64,000 nt of DNA. Source: Microbacterium sp. zg-B96 (GTDB lineage: Bacteria; Actinomycetota; Actinomycetes; Actinomycetales; Microbacteriaceae). Where the stretch lies: assembly GCF_030246865.1 (NCBI RefSeq), contig NZ_CP126738.1, positions 372,001-436,000 of the forward strand, read 5' to 3'. Positions 48,044-56,907 of this stretch are shown piece after piece. Both the position numbers and the translations under genes were made by a program. Below the pieces are notes generated by a model that made no database searches, was not told the origin of the DNA, and saw only the letters and a program-made list of their open reading frames with translations. The number at the start of each line of letters is the position of its first letter. The first letter of the stretch is position 1.

Positions 48044-51000
48044 CCGCCGCCGCTCCCTGCCGGTAGCCGGCGGCTGCGGTGACCTTGCGCAGCGTGAGCC
48101 CGCGGGTGGCCTCGACGAAGCCGGCTGCGCGCAGGGCCCGGCCGACGGCCGTGCCGTACACGAACTCGCCGTTGACCTGCTCGATCGTGAGGGTGTCCAG
48201 CCGCCGCGTGCGGGAGGTGGCGGCGAGGTCGGCGGCGGCGGCGGCGAGCTGCGCTTCGTCGTCGGTGAACGTCAGCGCCGACCGGCCACCGCGCTCCAGG
48301 TACAGCGTCAGCGCGCCGTCGACGAGCACGACCAGGCCGCCGGCCTTGCGGCCGGGGCGGTGGGTGACGCCCTCCAGCGCCGGCCAGGCCAGCGCCGCAC
48401 CGTAGGGGTTGGCGGGGTCTGTCGCGGCGAGGGTCACGGTCGTGAGGGGAGCAGGGTCGGAGAGGCCGGCGAACTCCCGCAACCGGTCGACGGTCGCCGA
48501 CGCGGCGAACTGCGCCGCCCCGAGCTTCTCGATGACGTAGCCGCGGCGGCAGTGGCCGGCTTCTTCGAAGCCGGCAAGGATGCGGTAGGTCTGCGCGAAG
48601 CCACCCGGCACGCCCTCGGCCTGCACGCTGCCGCGCGTGACGACGCCGTAGCGGTCCAGCAGCAGGCTCGCCGTCGCCGTCGCGCGCGAGGAGGCGTCGG
48701 GCTCTGGCGCCGGCAGCAGCGACCACCGGCCGCCCAGTGCGGGGGGACGCGGCGGTGTGGCACCGGGGCGGGGGATGGCCATGCCGCGATACAGCCGCGC
48801 CCGCGGGGTGCGCCGTGCGGTGCGGTGGGCCTGCGACCCGCCGGCGAGGAGCGTCCGCACCGGGGCGAACGTGTCGTTGGTGACCAGGCCCTGCCAGGTG
48901 AGGTTCCACAGCGCCTCGATGACGGACTGTTCGGTCTCGGCATCCGTCAGCTGGCGCAGCTGCGAAGCGAAGTAGGCGCCGCCGCCGGTCAGCGCGGCGA
49001 CGATGCGCGCCTCGACGGAGTGCGGTGGCGCATCGGGATCGCCCTCGCGGGCCTCGGCGATGTCGTCGTCGGGCGGTAGCAGGGTCAGCGGGGCGGTGTC
49101 GGCGACGTGCAGCGCGATCCAGCCGTCCCGGCCGGGCAGCGACCCGTGACCGGACCAGAGGATCTCCCCGGTCGCGGTGAGTTCGTCCAGCATGCCGGGT
49201 ACGTAATCGCGCACTCGGGAGGGCAGCACCAGCGACTCCCAAGCACTGGCCGGGATCGGCACACCGGCGAGCTGTTCGATCACCGCGACGACCCCGTCGA
49301 TGCCGTCCAGTGGCCGGGTGACGTGCTGCCATACCGGCAGGAACCGCGCGTACGCCTCGGGGGAGACCGGCTCCACGCTGCCGCGGATGGCGGCCAGCGA
49401 CCGCATGCGCAGGCGTCGCAGCACCTCGGTGTCGCACCAGTCGCCCTCGTCGGTCGGGTGGCCGTCGCCGTTGCCGCGCGGCGCCTCCGGCAGGAAGAAG
49501 CCGCTCGTCACCCGCCCCTGCGATTCCAGCCGCTGCAGCGCCTGCCGCGCGACGGCCATGCCCAGGCCGAGCCGGGTGGCGACCTCCGACGCGCGGAACG
49601 GGCCGTGCGTGCGCGCATGCCGGGCCACGAGGTCGGCCAGTGGGTCGGCGACGGGTTCCAGGAACGCCGTGGGAAGGCCCACCGGCAGGGCGGTGCCGAG
49701 GGCGTCGCGCAGCCGCGCGGCGTCCTCGATCGCCGCCACGCGCTCGGTGCCGGCGATCGACACGCGGATCGCGCGCCGGGTCTGCATGAGCGCATCCAGG
49801 TGCGCCGTCGCCTCGGTGAGGGCGTCGGTCTCGGCGTCGAGGCGGTCGGCCACCTCGGCGGCATCCAATGGACCGAGCAGGCGCAGCAGGTCCGCGACAC
49901 CCTCCACGCCGCGGGCCCGCCGCTCCGGGTCCAGCCGCTGCACTTCGCGCTCGAACTGCGCGATCACGTCGGGGTCGAGGAGCTCCCGCATCTCGACTTT
50001 GCCCAGCAGCTCCGCCAGCAGCGCCGGGTCGACCGACAGGGCGGCGGCCCGGCGCTCCGCCAGCGGCGAGTCGCCTTCGTACATGAACGCACCGACGTAG
50101 CCGAACAGCAGATCCCGGGCGAACGGCGACGGCTGGGAGGTGTCGGTTTCGACCAGCCGGATGCGGCGGTCACCGATCGAGCGGGCGATGCGCAGCAGTG
50201 CGGGCAGGTCATAGACGTCCTGCAGCACCTCGCGGAGGGTCTCGAGGATGATCGGGAAGGTCGGATGCCGGCGGGCGACTTCCAGCAGCTGCGCCGAGCG
50301 CTGTCGCTGCTGCCACAGTGGCGCGCGCTTGTTGGGGTTCAGTCGGGGCAGCAGCAGCGCCCGGGCAGCGCACTCGCGGAACCGGGAGGCGAACAGGGCA
50401 GAGCCCCCCACCTCTTCGGTGACGATCTGCTCCAGCTCGTCGGCGTCGAAGACGAACAGGTCGGCGCCGGGTGGCTCCGCCGCGGCATCCGGAACCCGGG
50501 CGATGATGCCGTCGTCGCTGGCGACAGCGGCACCGTCGACGCCCAGGCGCTCCCGGATGCGGGCGTTGACGGCCAGCGCCCATGGTGCGTGCACATGCAT
50601 GCCGTACGGGGAATGCAAGATGATCCGCCAGTCGCCGACCTCATCGCGGCTGCGTTCCACGGTGAGGGTGCGGTCGGTCGGCAGGCTCCCGGTGGCCTCG
50701 CGCTGCTCGGCGAGGTAGCCCAGCAGGTTGGCGATCGCGTTGTCGTCGAGGCCGGATTCCGTCAGGCGCGCCACGGCCTTCTCATGCGGCGCCGCCGAGA
50801 CCTCCCGGGAGAACTTGCCCAGCGCTTCGCCCAGTTCGGCGGGTCGGCCCAGGCCATCGCCGTGCCAGAACGGCAGCTTGCCCGGTTGACCGAACGCGGG
50901 CACGACGTTGACCCGGTCGTGGGTGATCTCCACGATGCGCCAGCTGGTGGTGCCGAGGGTGAACACGTCGTTCACGCGCGACTCGTAGACCATCTCCTCG

Positions 51001-52799
51001 TCCAGCTCGCCGACGCGGGCGTTGCGGGTCTCGCCGGCGACGAACACGCCGAAGAGCCCCCGGTCGGGGATGGTGCCGCCGCTGGTGACGGCGATGCGCT
51101 GCGCGCCGGGGCGGCCGGTCAGCGTGCCCTGGTCGCGATCCCACACGATGCGGGGGCGCAGCTCCGCGAATTCGTCCGACGGAAAACGGCCGGCGAGCAG
51201 ATCGAGGGTCGCCTCGTACGCCGAACGCGGCAGCGTGCGAAACGGCGCACTGCGGCGCACCGTCTCGAACCAGCCCTCCACGTCGATCGCCCCGGTGGCG
51301 CAGGCGGCGACGGTCTGCTGCGCGAGGATGTCGAGCGGGTTCTGCGGCACCGCGATCGCCTCGATCTGGCCGGCGAGCATGCGCTCGGTGACCACCGCGG
51401 TGTGCAGCACATCGCCGCGGTGCTTGGGGAACAGGGCGGCGCGACTGACCTCGCCGACCTGGTGCCCGGCGCGCCCGACGCGCTGCAGCCCGGAGGCGGC
51501 CGACGGCGGCGCCTCCACCTGGATGACGAGGTCCACCGCCCCCATGTCGATGCCGAGCTCGAGCGAACTGGTCGCCACGACGCAACGCAGGATGCCTGAT
51601 TTGAGTTCGTCCTCGACCTGGGCGCGCTGCTCCTTGGACACCGAGCCGTGGTGGGCTTTGGCCAGCACGGGCGCGCCGCCTGCTGTCGCGCCCGCCTGCG
51701 CCATCACGGCCGCGGGAACTGTGGGGTTGGGCAGCTCCAGCCCGAGGCGCTCGGTGTAGATCTCGTTGAGCCGGCCGGTGAGCCGCTCCGCGAGCCGCCG
51801 GGAGTTGGAGAAGACGATTGTGGAGCGGTGCGCGAGGATGCGGTCGACGATCGCCTCCTCCACGTGCGGCCACACCGATCCGGTCACTTCGGTCGAGCCT
51901 GCGCCCGGGGTTCCGCCGCGCTTGTCGCCGGCGAACCAGTCGGTGTCCTCGCCGCCGGCGGGGTCCGTCTGGTCGGGAGTGCCGGGCGGGGGCGGCGGGT
52001 TGAGCATGTCGTCCACGGGGACCACGACCGACAGGTCGAACGCCTTCGTCGCTCGCGGCGCGACGATCTCCACGGGTGCGGCGCCGCCGAGGAAGCGGGC
52101 CACCTCGTCGATCGGGCGCACGGTGGCCGACAGGCCGATGCGCTGCGCGGGCGCGAGGCTCGCGGCATCCTCGGCGTGCTCCTGGCGGAGGGCCTCGAGC
52201 CGCTCCAGGCTGACGGCCAGGTGCGCGCCGCGTTTGGTGGCCGCGACGGCGTGGACCTCGTCGACGATCACCGTGTGGACGTTGCGGAGGGTCAGCCCGG
52301 CTTGGCTGGTGAGCATGAGGTAGAGGGACTCGGGGGTCGTGATGAGGATGTCGGGTGGGTCGGCCACGAGCTTGCGGCGGTCGCCGGAGGGGGTGTCGCC
52401 GGAGCGGACGCCGACGGTCACATCGGGCACGGTGATCCCCAGCCGCCGCGCGGATTGGCCGATCCCCACCAGCGGGGAGCGGAGGTTGCGCTCGACGTCG
52501 ACGCCGAGCGCCTTCAGCGGCGAGATGTACAGGACGCTGGTGCCGGGGTTCGGCTCGCGGCGGCGGCTACGCGGCTTGGTGGCCGTGGCATCCGCCGGAC
52601 GCTTCTCGTGGAAGATGCGGTCGATCGCCCACAGGAACGCCGACAGCGTCTTGCCCGACCCGGTGGGCGCCACCACGAGGGCGTGCTTGCCGTGCGAGAT
52701 GGCCTCCCACGCGCCGATCTGGGCGTTCGTCGGCTCGGGGAAGGCGCCGCGAAACCAGTCCTGCGTGGCAGGACCGAATCGCTCGAGCACGTCGCTCAT
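48036..52799 (-). CDS. lhr: Lhr-type ATP-dependent DNA helicase
   Basis: The 1587-residue superfamily 2 helicase moves 3' to 5' on DNA and is linked to repair. The N-terminal Lhr core has Walker A APTGSGKT, motif II DEVH (VIVDEVHAVAATKRGAHL), TTPESLYLMLTS, a helicase C domain with IVFSNSRRLAERL and GRAGHQVGE, a winged helix, and the long Lhr C-terminal region found in full-length bacterial Lhr. ATG 52799 is chosen where homology starts (MSDVLERFGPATQDWFRG); a GAAGAT box lies 6 nt before it. It is followed by and overlaps nei. Length is normal. Confidence 0.94.
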   Translation of the reverse strand: MSDVLERFGPATQDWFRGAFPEPTNAQIGAWEAISHGKHALVVAPTGSGKTLSAFLWAIDRIFHEKRPADATATKPRSRRREPNPGTSVLYISPLKALGVDVERNLRSPLVGIGQSARRLGITVPDVTVGVRSGDTPSGDRRKLVADPPDILITTPESLYLMLTSQAGLTLRNVHTVIVDEVHAVAATKRGAHLAVSLERLEALRQEHAEDAASLAPAQRIGLSATVRPIDEVARFLGGAAPVEIVAPRATKAFDLSVVVPVDDMLNPPPPPGTPDQTDPAGGEDTDWFAGDKRGGTPGAGSTEVTGSVWPHVEEAIVDRILAHRSTIVFSNSRRLAERLTGRLNEIYTERLGLELPNPTVPAAVMAQAGATAGGAPVLAKAHHGSVSKEQRAQVEDELKSGILRCVVATSSLELGIDMGAVDLVIQVEAPPSAASGLQRVGRAGHQVGEVSRAALFPKHRGDVLHTAVVTERMLAGQIEAIAVPQNPLDILAQQTVAACATGAIDVEGWFETVRRSAPFRTLPRSAYEATLDLLAGRFPSDEFAELRPRIVWDRDQGTLTGRPGAQRIAVTSGGTIPDRGLFGVFVAGETRNARVGELDEEMVYESRVNDVFTLGTTSWRIVEITHDRVNVVPAFGQPGKLPFWHGDGLGRPAELGEALGKFSREVSAAPHEKAVARLTESGLDDNAIANLLGYLAEQREATGSLPTDRTLTVERSRDEVGDWRIILHSPYGMHVHAPWALAVNARIRERLGVDGAAVASDDGIIARVPDAAAEPPGADLFVFDADELEQIVTEEVGGSALFASRFRECAARALLLPRLNPNKRAPLWQQRQRSAQLLEVARRHPTFPIILETLREVLQDVYDLPALLRIARSIGDRRIRLVETDTSQPSPFARDLLFGYVGAFMYEGDSPLAERRAAALSVDPALLAELLGKVEMRELLDPDVIAQFEREVQRLDPERRARGVEGVADLLRLLGPLDAAEVADRLDAETDALTEATAHLDALMQTRRAIRVSIAGTERVAAIEDAARLRDALGTALPVGLPTAFLEPVADPLADLVARHARTHGPFRASEVATRLGLGMAVARQALQRLESQGRVTSGFFLPEAPRGNGDGHPTDEGDWCDTEVLRRLRMRSLAAIRGSVEPVSPEAYARFLPVWQHVTRPLDGIDGVVAVIEQLAGVPIPASAWESLVLPSRVRDYVPGMLDELTATGEILWSGHGSLPGRDGWIALHVADTAPLTLLPPDDDIAEAREGDPDAPPHSVEARIVAALTGGGAYFASQLRQLTDAETEQSVIEALWNLTWQGLVTNDTFAPVRTLLAGGSQAHRTARRTPRARLYRGMAIPRPGATPPRPPALGGRWSLLPAPEPDASSRATATASLLLDRYGVVTRGSVQAEGVPGGFAQTYRILAGFEEAGHCRRGYVIEKLGAAQFAASATVDRLREFAGLSDPAPLTTVTLAATDPANPYGAALAWPALEGVTHRPGRKAGGLVVLVDGALTLYLERGGRSALTFTDDEAQLAAAAADLAATSRTRRLDTLTIEQVNGEFVYGTAVGRALRAAGFVEATRGLTLRKVTAAAGYRQGAAADA

Positions 52800-52899
52800 C
52801 CCTCCATCTTCGACCAGGCCGCCGACAATCGGGCGGGTCTTGACGCGCGGCATCCGTCCCTGCGCCTCCCTCGATCTCCCCACGTGCCGGGGAGGGGGG

Positions 52900-52917
52900 C
52901 GGATGCCGCGGCATCCG
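52900..52917. repeat. Perfect palindrome built from two GGATGCC units
   Basis: CGGATGCCGCGGCATCCG is an 18-bp perfect palindrome in the lhr-gre gap, made of two head-to-head copies of the over-used heptamer GGATGCC. It may be a small hairpin, or a paired occurrence of whatever keeps this word frequent. The surrounding 180-bp gap also holds a TAGCCT -10-like box at 52955-52960. Confidence 0.6.
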
Positions 52918-52982
52918 ACTCTGGCCTTTCGCCCACCGGACCGCTAGCCTGGAGGATCTTTGCCAAGTGGGGGAAGGGCATC

Positions 52983-53396
52983 ATGCCGAACCAGCAAGAC
53001 ACCGTGTGGATGACCGCAGCCGCGCTCGCCGCGCTGCAGGCCGAACTCGACGAACTGAACCTGCGCGCCGAGGGCGACGCCGCCCAGGCGCGCCAGGTGG
53101 CGTTGCGCAGCCTGATCCGCCGGGCCGAGGTCGGCACCAAGCCCGACGACGGTCTGGTGGAACCGGGCATGACCGTGACCGTGCGCTTCGCGCGCGACGG
53201 CTCCGAGGAGACGTTCCTGCTGGGCAGCCGCGAGCTGGTGCGACAGGGCGGCGAGGTGGACCTCGACGTCTACTCGCCGTCGTCACCGCTGGGCGCGGCG
53301 ATCACGGGTCGCTCGGTGGGCGACACCGTGACCTATGCCGCACCCAACGGCGCGACGATCGAGGTCACCGTGATTGCGGCGGTGCCGTTCGGCTGA
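52983..53396 (+). CDS. GreA/GreB-family elongation factor-like protein
   Basis: The 137-residue protein has a shortened N-terminal helical part (about residues 10-50, AALAALQAELDELNLRAEGD) and the Gre/Rnk C-terminal domain (VEPGMTVTVRFARDGSEETF, then SPLGAAITGRSVGDTVTYAAP). Gre factors bind the secondary channel of RNA polymerase. The short helical arm suggests a Rnk-like or anti-Gre role rather than transcript cleavage, which is inference. The ATG follows GGGGGAAGGG. Confidence 0.85.
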   Translation: MPNQQDTVWMTAAALAALQAELDELNLRAEGDAAQARQVALRSLIRRAEVGTKPDDGLVEPGMTVTVRFARDGSEETFLLGSRELVRQGGEVDLDVYSPSSPLGAAITGRSVGDTVTYAAPNGATIEVTVIAAVPFG

Positions 53397-53461
53397 TGCC
53401 CTAGCAGCGCGTCGACCAGTTCGTCGACCGTGTCCAGGTCGACGTTGTTGGTCGGCTCGCC
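53396..53461 (-). pseudogene. Remnant of an ABC-F ATPase gene
   Basis: About 22 codons on the minus strand read GEPTNNVDLDTVDELVDALLGH. This matches the Walker B/D-loop end of ABC-F ATPases (usually LDEPTNNLDLDTVDxLxxAL). The catalytic Asp before EPTNN is replaced by Gly, and nothing recognisable remains on either side. It fills the space between the gre-like gene and the esterase. I read it as the last scrap of a deleted gene, not a functional peptide. Confidence 0.7.
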
Positions 53462-53468
53462 GAGGCCG

Positions 53469-54128
53469 TCACACCGGCGTCGGGTCGTCCAGGCGCTTGC
53501 GCAGGAACACCGCGATGTCATCGAGTTCCTGCTGCGAGACGCTGTGCGTGAGCCCGGTGTAGACGCGACCGCTGAGGTCGACGTGATCGGGCAGCCACTG
53601 CACGGTGTGGTCGACCAGCTCGGTGGGGATGACGTCGTCGCGCGTGCCCCGCCCCCAGAACACCGGCGGCCGCCGCTCGGCCAGCCGCTCGTCGCCGGGG
53701 AGCTCGCCCGGCGTCACGTAGCCGCTGAGGTTCACCGCGAACGCGAACAGCTCGGGGCGCAGTCGCAGCGCCTGCAGCGCGACGGCGCCGCCCTGCGAGA
53801 AGCCGAGCAGACCGACGGATGCCGCATCGCTCGCGGCATCCACCCACTGCACGACGCGCGAGGCGGCGGTGGTGACGTCGTCGGGGCGGCGATCCTCGAG
53901 CCCTTCGATCGGGTACCAGCAGTACCCGGGCGTCGGGAACGGTGGTGACAGCGGCGCACGCACCGCCGCCACGACGTACTCCTCGGGGAGCTGCGGCGTG
54001 AGGGCGAACAGGTCGTTCTCGTCGGAACCGTAGCCGTGCAGCAGCACCAGCAGCGGCCTGCCGCCTCGCTCGGCGGGCGGGGTGGACCAGCGCACGGGGA
54101 CCGGATCGATGAGCGGGATGGCGACCAT
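53469..54128 (-). CDS. Phospholipase/carboxylesterase-family alpha/beta hydrolase
   Basis: The 219-residue esterase has the oxyanion region LVLLHGYGSDENDLFAL, nucleophile Ser111 in GFSQGG, the Asp in GTRDDVIP and the His in GLTHSVS, so the triad is complete. It is probably cytoplasmic, with no signal peptide, and acts on short esters or lysophospholipids; the substrate is unknown. ATG 54128 is chosen because a CAGGAT box lies 6 nt upstream. It is divergent from the NUDIX-related gene. Confidence 0.9.
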   Translation of the reverse strand: MVAIPLIDPVPVRWSTPPAERGGRPLLVLLHGYGSDENDLFALTPQLPEEYVVAAVRAPLSPPFPTPGYCWYPIEGLEDRRPDDVTTAASRVVQWVDAASDAASVGLLGFSQGGAVALQALRLRPELFAFAVNLSGYVTPGELPGDERLAERRPPVFWGRGTRDDVIPTELVDHTVQWLPDHVDLSGRVYTGLTHSVSQQELDDIAVFLRKRLDDPTPV

Positions 54129-54177
54129 GCCCCCATCCTGGCAGGACGGGCGGACACGGGGTTGGTATACATGGAGC

Positions 54178-54843
54178 ATGGCCGTCCGCACCCCTGACCC
54201 CGACCCCGATGACCGCGACGACGACGGCACGCCGCGCGATCCACTCGGTGGGGGCGATCCGTACGGCCGTCCCGGCCGCCCCCGGGGCGACGGCATGTTC
54301 GGTTCGCCGTCGCCGGCTTCGTCGCAGAACCCGGGGTGGCTCAGCGACATCGAGCTGGCCGAGGCCCGCCGCCGGCTGCCGATGCTCTACGTCGAGGCGG
54401 TTCCGGTGCGCACCGACGGCGTGGGCGCGGTGACACAGGTCGGCATCCTGCTGCGGGCGACCCCGCTGGGGGAGATGACCCGCACGATCGTGTCGGGTCG
54501 CGTCCGCTACGGCGAGACGGTGCGCGATGCGCTGTTCCGGCACGTCGAGAACGACCTCGGTCCCATGGCGTTCCCCCTGCTGCCGCCGCAGCCGGTGCCG
54601 TTCACGGTGGCGGAATACTTCCCGATGCCCGGCCTGACCGCGTTCCACGACGACCGGCAGCATGCGGTGTCGCTGGCGTTCGTCGTGCCGGTGTCGGGCA
54701 CCTGCGAGCCGCGTCAGGACGCGTTGGAAGTGACCTGGATGACGCCGGAGGAGGCGGCCACCGATGCCGTCGCCGCCGAGATGGAGGGCGGCCGCGGCAC
54801 CCTCGTGCGCCTCGCGCTGGCATCCGTCGGCGCGCTGCGCTGA
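54178..54843 (+). CDS. NUDIX-related DUF4916 protein
   Basis: The 221-residue protein has a disordered Asp/Gly/Pro-rich N-terminus (to about residue 55). The conserved DUF4916 domain follows (WLSDIELAEARRRLPMLYVE, GRVRYGETVRDALFRHVEND, FHDDRQHAVSLAF). It resembles NUDIX hydrolases, although the classic Nudix box GX5EX7REUXEEXGU is not complete. A TATACA box ends 6 nt before the ATG; the divergent promoter of the esterase lies alongside. Function is unknown. Confidence 0.85.
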   Translation: MAVRTPDPDPDDRDDDGTPRDPLGGGDPYGRPGRPRGDGMFGSPSPASSQNPGWLSDIELAEARRRLPMLYVEAVPVRTDGVGAVTQVGILLRATPLGEMTRTIVSGRVRYGETVRDALFRHVENDLGPMAFPLLPPQPVPFTVAEYFPMPGLTAFHDDRQHAVSLAFVVPVSGTCEPRQDALEVTWMTPEEAATDAVAAEMEGGRGTLVRLALASVGALR

Positions 54844-54870
54844 CACCGCGCGGCACGCGTCGCCCCTCGC

Positions 54871-54937
54871 CGAGAAACCACTCTTCGGATCAGAAACCAC
54901 GCGATGCGGTGTTTCTCATCCGAAACGTGGTTTCTCG
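54871..54937. repeat. REP-like nested palindrome of GAAACCAC units
   Basis: Arms CGAGAAACCAC (54871-54881) and GTGGTTTCTCG (54927-54937) are perfect inverted repeats. Inside lie TTCGGAT/ATCCGAA (54884-54890, 54918-54924) and AGAAACCAC versus GTGTTTCT. The 67-bp element could fold into one long hairpin and ends the NUDIX-related operon. It may be a terminator or a mobile palindromic repeat. It has lower GC than its surroundings. Confidence 0.75.
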
Positions 54938-54962
54938 CCCAGCCCGCTCGCCGGCGACAGCG

Positions 54963-55130
54963 CTATCGCGGCGCGGGCAGCATCCGGATGCCGATGAGAA
55001 CCAGTCCGGCGCCGAGCGCGGCGGCCCCGATCAGAGCGATCGTCGTGCCGCCGCCGAGTGGCAGCACCGTGCCGAGGATCGTCATGGCGAGGCCGATCAC
55101 GACGAGGGCCGCGGTGTATGCCTTGATCAT
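54963..55130 (-). CDS. Small two-helix membrane protein
   Basis: The 55-residue product is almost wholly two hydrophobic helices joined by a Gly-rich turn (TVLPLGGGTTIAL) with a short basic tail RMLPAPR. ATG 55130 is used; the frame is open to 55169 but the extra part is hydrophilic and unlike a signal. The ribosome site is weak (TTGAG). No family is recognised. Confidence 0.55.
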   Translation of the reverse strand: MIKAYTAALVVIGLAMTILGTVLPLGGGTTIALIGAAALGAGLVLIGIRMLPAPR

Positions 55131-55288
55131 GCGCTCAAGAGCGCGATGGGTGCACCGCGATCCATCCACTGGGACGCCGGCCCGCGCAGCCGGGCTCGTC
55201 GAATCGCCCGGCGGGTCAACTCGCGAGTCCTTGCCTCGCAGGCTGAAATACTCGTCGAGCGCCCCCTGGCTGAGAAGGAGTGTTCAAC

Positions 55289-55729
55289 GTGCCCGTGAGC
55301 TTCCATGAGGCAGCCGCTGCTGAGATGGATCCCATCATCTTGTATTCGGTTCTGAAGCTCCGAGTCGACGTGTTCGTCGTCGAGCAGCGTGCCGCATATG
55401 ACGACCTCGATGGCAGGGACGTTGAGCCGGCCGCTCGCTTGCACTGGGCAGAGGAGGACGGCAGTGTCCTTGCCACGCTGCGAGTTCTGGCAGATGCGGA
55501 CGGCTGGCGTATCGGACGTGTCGCCACCGCCGTGGCGGCCCGCGGTCGCGGCCTTGCCGCAGAACTGATGCGGCGCGCGATCGCCGGACGCGCCGGACAG
55601 GTCATCGTCCTGGATGGGCAGCTCCAACTCGAACGCTGGTACCAGCGCTTCGGGTTCACCCGCTCTGGAGAGATCTTCGTCGAGGATGGCATTCCCCACG
55701 TCCCGATGACGCGAGCCGCTGCGAAATAG
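55289..55729 (+). CDS. GNAT-family N-acetyltransferase (ElaA-like)
   Basis: The 146-residue protein matches ElaA-type GNAT acetyltransferases: LYSVLKLRVDVFVVEQ, then the acetyl-CoA loop VATAVAARGRGLAAELMRRA, and YQRFGF near the end. The target is unknown. GTG 55289 has GGAG 8 nt upstream; the GTG at 55280 lies inside that site. GC and codon use are visibly lower and more mixed than in neighbours, a sign of transfer. A 12-bp tandem duplication (55725-55748) covers the stop codon. Confidence 0.85.
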   Translation: MPVSFHEAAAAEMDPIILYSVLKLRVDVFVVEQRAAYDDLDGRDVEPAARLHWAEEDGSVLATLRVLADADGWRIGRVATAVAARGRGLAAELMRRAIAGRAGQVIVLDGQLQLERWYQRFGFTRSGEIFVEDGIPHVPMTRAAAK

Positions 55730-55769
55730 CGAGCGCAATAGCGAGCGACGCGCCGGGACGGCGCCGGAC

Positions 55770-56837
55770 TCAGCCGCGCGTCAGGCGCGACAGTTCCGCG
55801 ACGAAGGCATCGACGTCGGCGGGCTCGGTGTCGAACGAGCACATCCAGCGCACCTCGGCCCGGGTGGCATCCCAGTCGTAGAAGCGGAAGCTCTCCCGGA
55901 GCGCATCGGCCACGCCGGCCGGCAGCGTCGCGAAGACGCCGTTGACCTGGGTGGGCTGGGTGAATTCCACGCCGCGGATGGACCCGTCGGCGATCCCCGC
56001 CTCGACCTCCGCGCGCAGCCGCCGGGCCATCGCGTTGGAGTGCCGCGCGTTGCGCAACCACAGGTCGCCTTCCAGCAGCGCGATCAGCTGAGCCGAGATG
56101 AAGCGCATCTTCGATGACAGCTGCATGTTGGTCTTGCGCAGGAACTTCAGCCCTTCGGATGCCGCGGGGTTCAGCACCACGACGGCCTCGCCGATCATCG
56201 CGCCGTTCTTGGTGCCGCCGAAGCTGAGCACGTCCACGCCGACATCGCGCGTGAAGGCGCGCAGCGGCAGGTCCAGCGCCGCGGCGGCATTCGCGATGCG
56301 CGCACCGTCCAGGTGCAGCCCCATGCCGCGCTCGTGCGCGTGGTCGGCCAGCGCCCGGATCTCGTCGGGGGTGTACAGGGTGCCGAGCTCGGTCGACTGG
56401 GTGATCGATACCACCAGCGGCTGCGCGCGGTGCTCGTCGCCCCAGCCCCACGCCTCACGGTCGACCAATTCCGGGGTCAGCTTGCCGTCATCGGTGGGCA
56501 CCCCGAGGATCTTGATGCCGGCGACCCGTTCGGGTGCCCCGCCCTCGTCGACGTTGATGTGAGCGGTGGTCGCGGCGATCACCGCACCCCAGCGGGGGAG
56601 CATCGACTGCAGTCCGGTGACGTTCGCGCCGGTGCCGTTGAACACCGGGAACGCCTCGACGCCCTCGCCGAAGTGCTGCACGAACACCTCGTGCAGCCGT
56701 GCGGTGTAGGCATCCTCGCCATAGGCGATCTGGTGGCCGCCGCCGGCGGCCCCGATAGCGGCGAGCACCTCGGGGTGCACGCCGGAGTAGTTGTCGCTGG
56801 CGAAGCCGCGGACGGCGATGTCGTGGAGGGTGGTCAC
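55770..56837 (-). CDS. Threonine aldolase-family PLP enzyme
   Basis: The 355-residue low-specificity aldolase splits L-threonine or allo-threonine to glycine and acetaldehyde. It has VFNGTGANVTGLQSMLPRWG near the start, HLDGARIANAAAAL (PLP ring-binding Asp), and PLP Lys210 in SFGGTKNGAMIGEA. The GTG start lies 8 nt after TAGGCT. It is divergent from the MFS gene. Activity on beta-hydroxy amino acids other than Thr cannot be excluded. Confidence 0.92.
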   Translation of the reverse strand: MTTLHDIAVRGFASDNYSGVHPEVLAAIGAAGGGHQIAYGEDAYTARLHEVFVQHFGEGVEAFPVFNGTGANVTGLQSMLPRWGAVIAATTAHINVDEGGAPERVAGIKILGVPTDDGKLTPELVDREAWGWGDEHRAQPLVVSITQSTELGTLYTPDEIRALADHAHERGMGLHLDGARIANAAAALDLPLRAFTRDVGVDVLSFGGTKNGAMIGEAVVVLNPAASEGLKFLRKTNMQLSSKMRFISAQLIALLEGDLWLRNARHSNAMARRLRAEVEAGIADGSIRGVEFTQPTQVNGVFATLPAGVADALRESFRFYDWDATRAEVRWMCSFDTEPADVDAFVAELSRLTRG

Positions 56838-56907
56838 GGGGATTCAGCCTAGTCAGGTTGCCCGCGACCCCTGGTGAGTGTCCGCCCCGCTGGGTACTCT
56901 CGCCTGC

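Noticed and set aside
49107..51599. 830-codon plus-strand frame inside lhr
   Set aside because: It is antisense to a clear helicase with all motifs; no independent start signal or domain is present.
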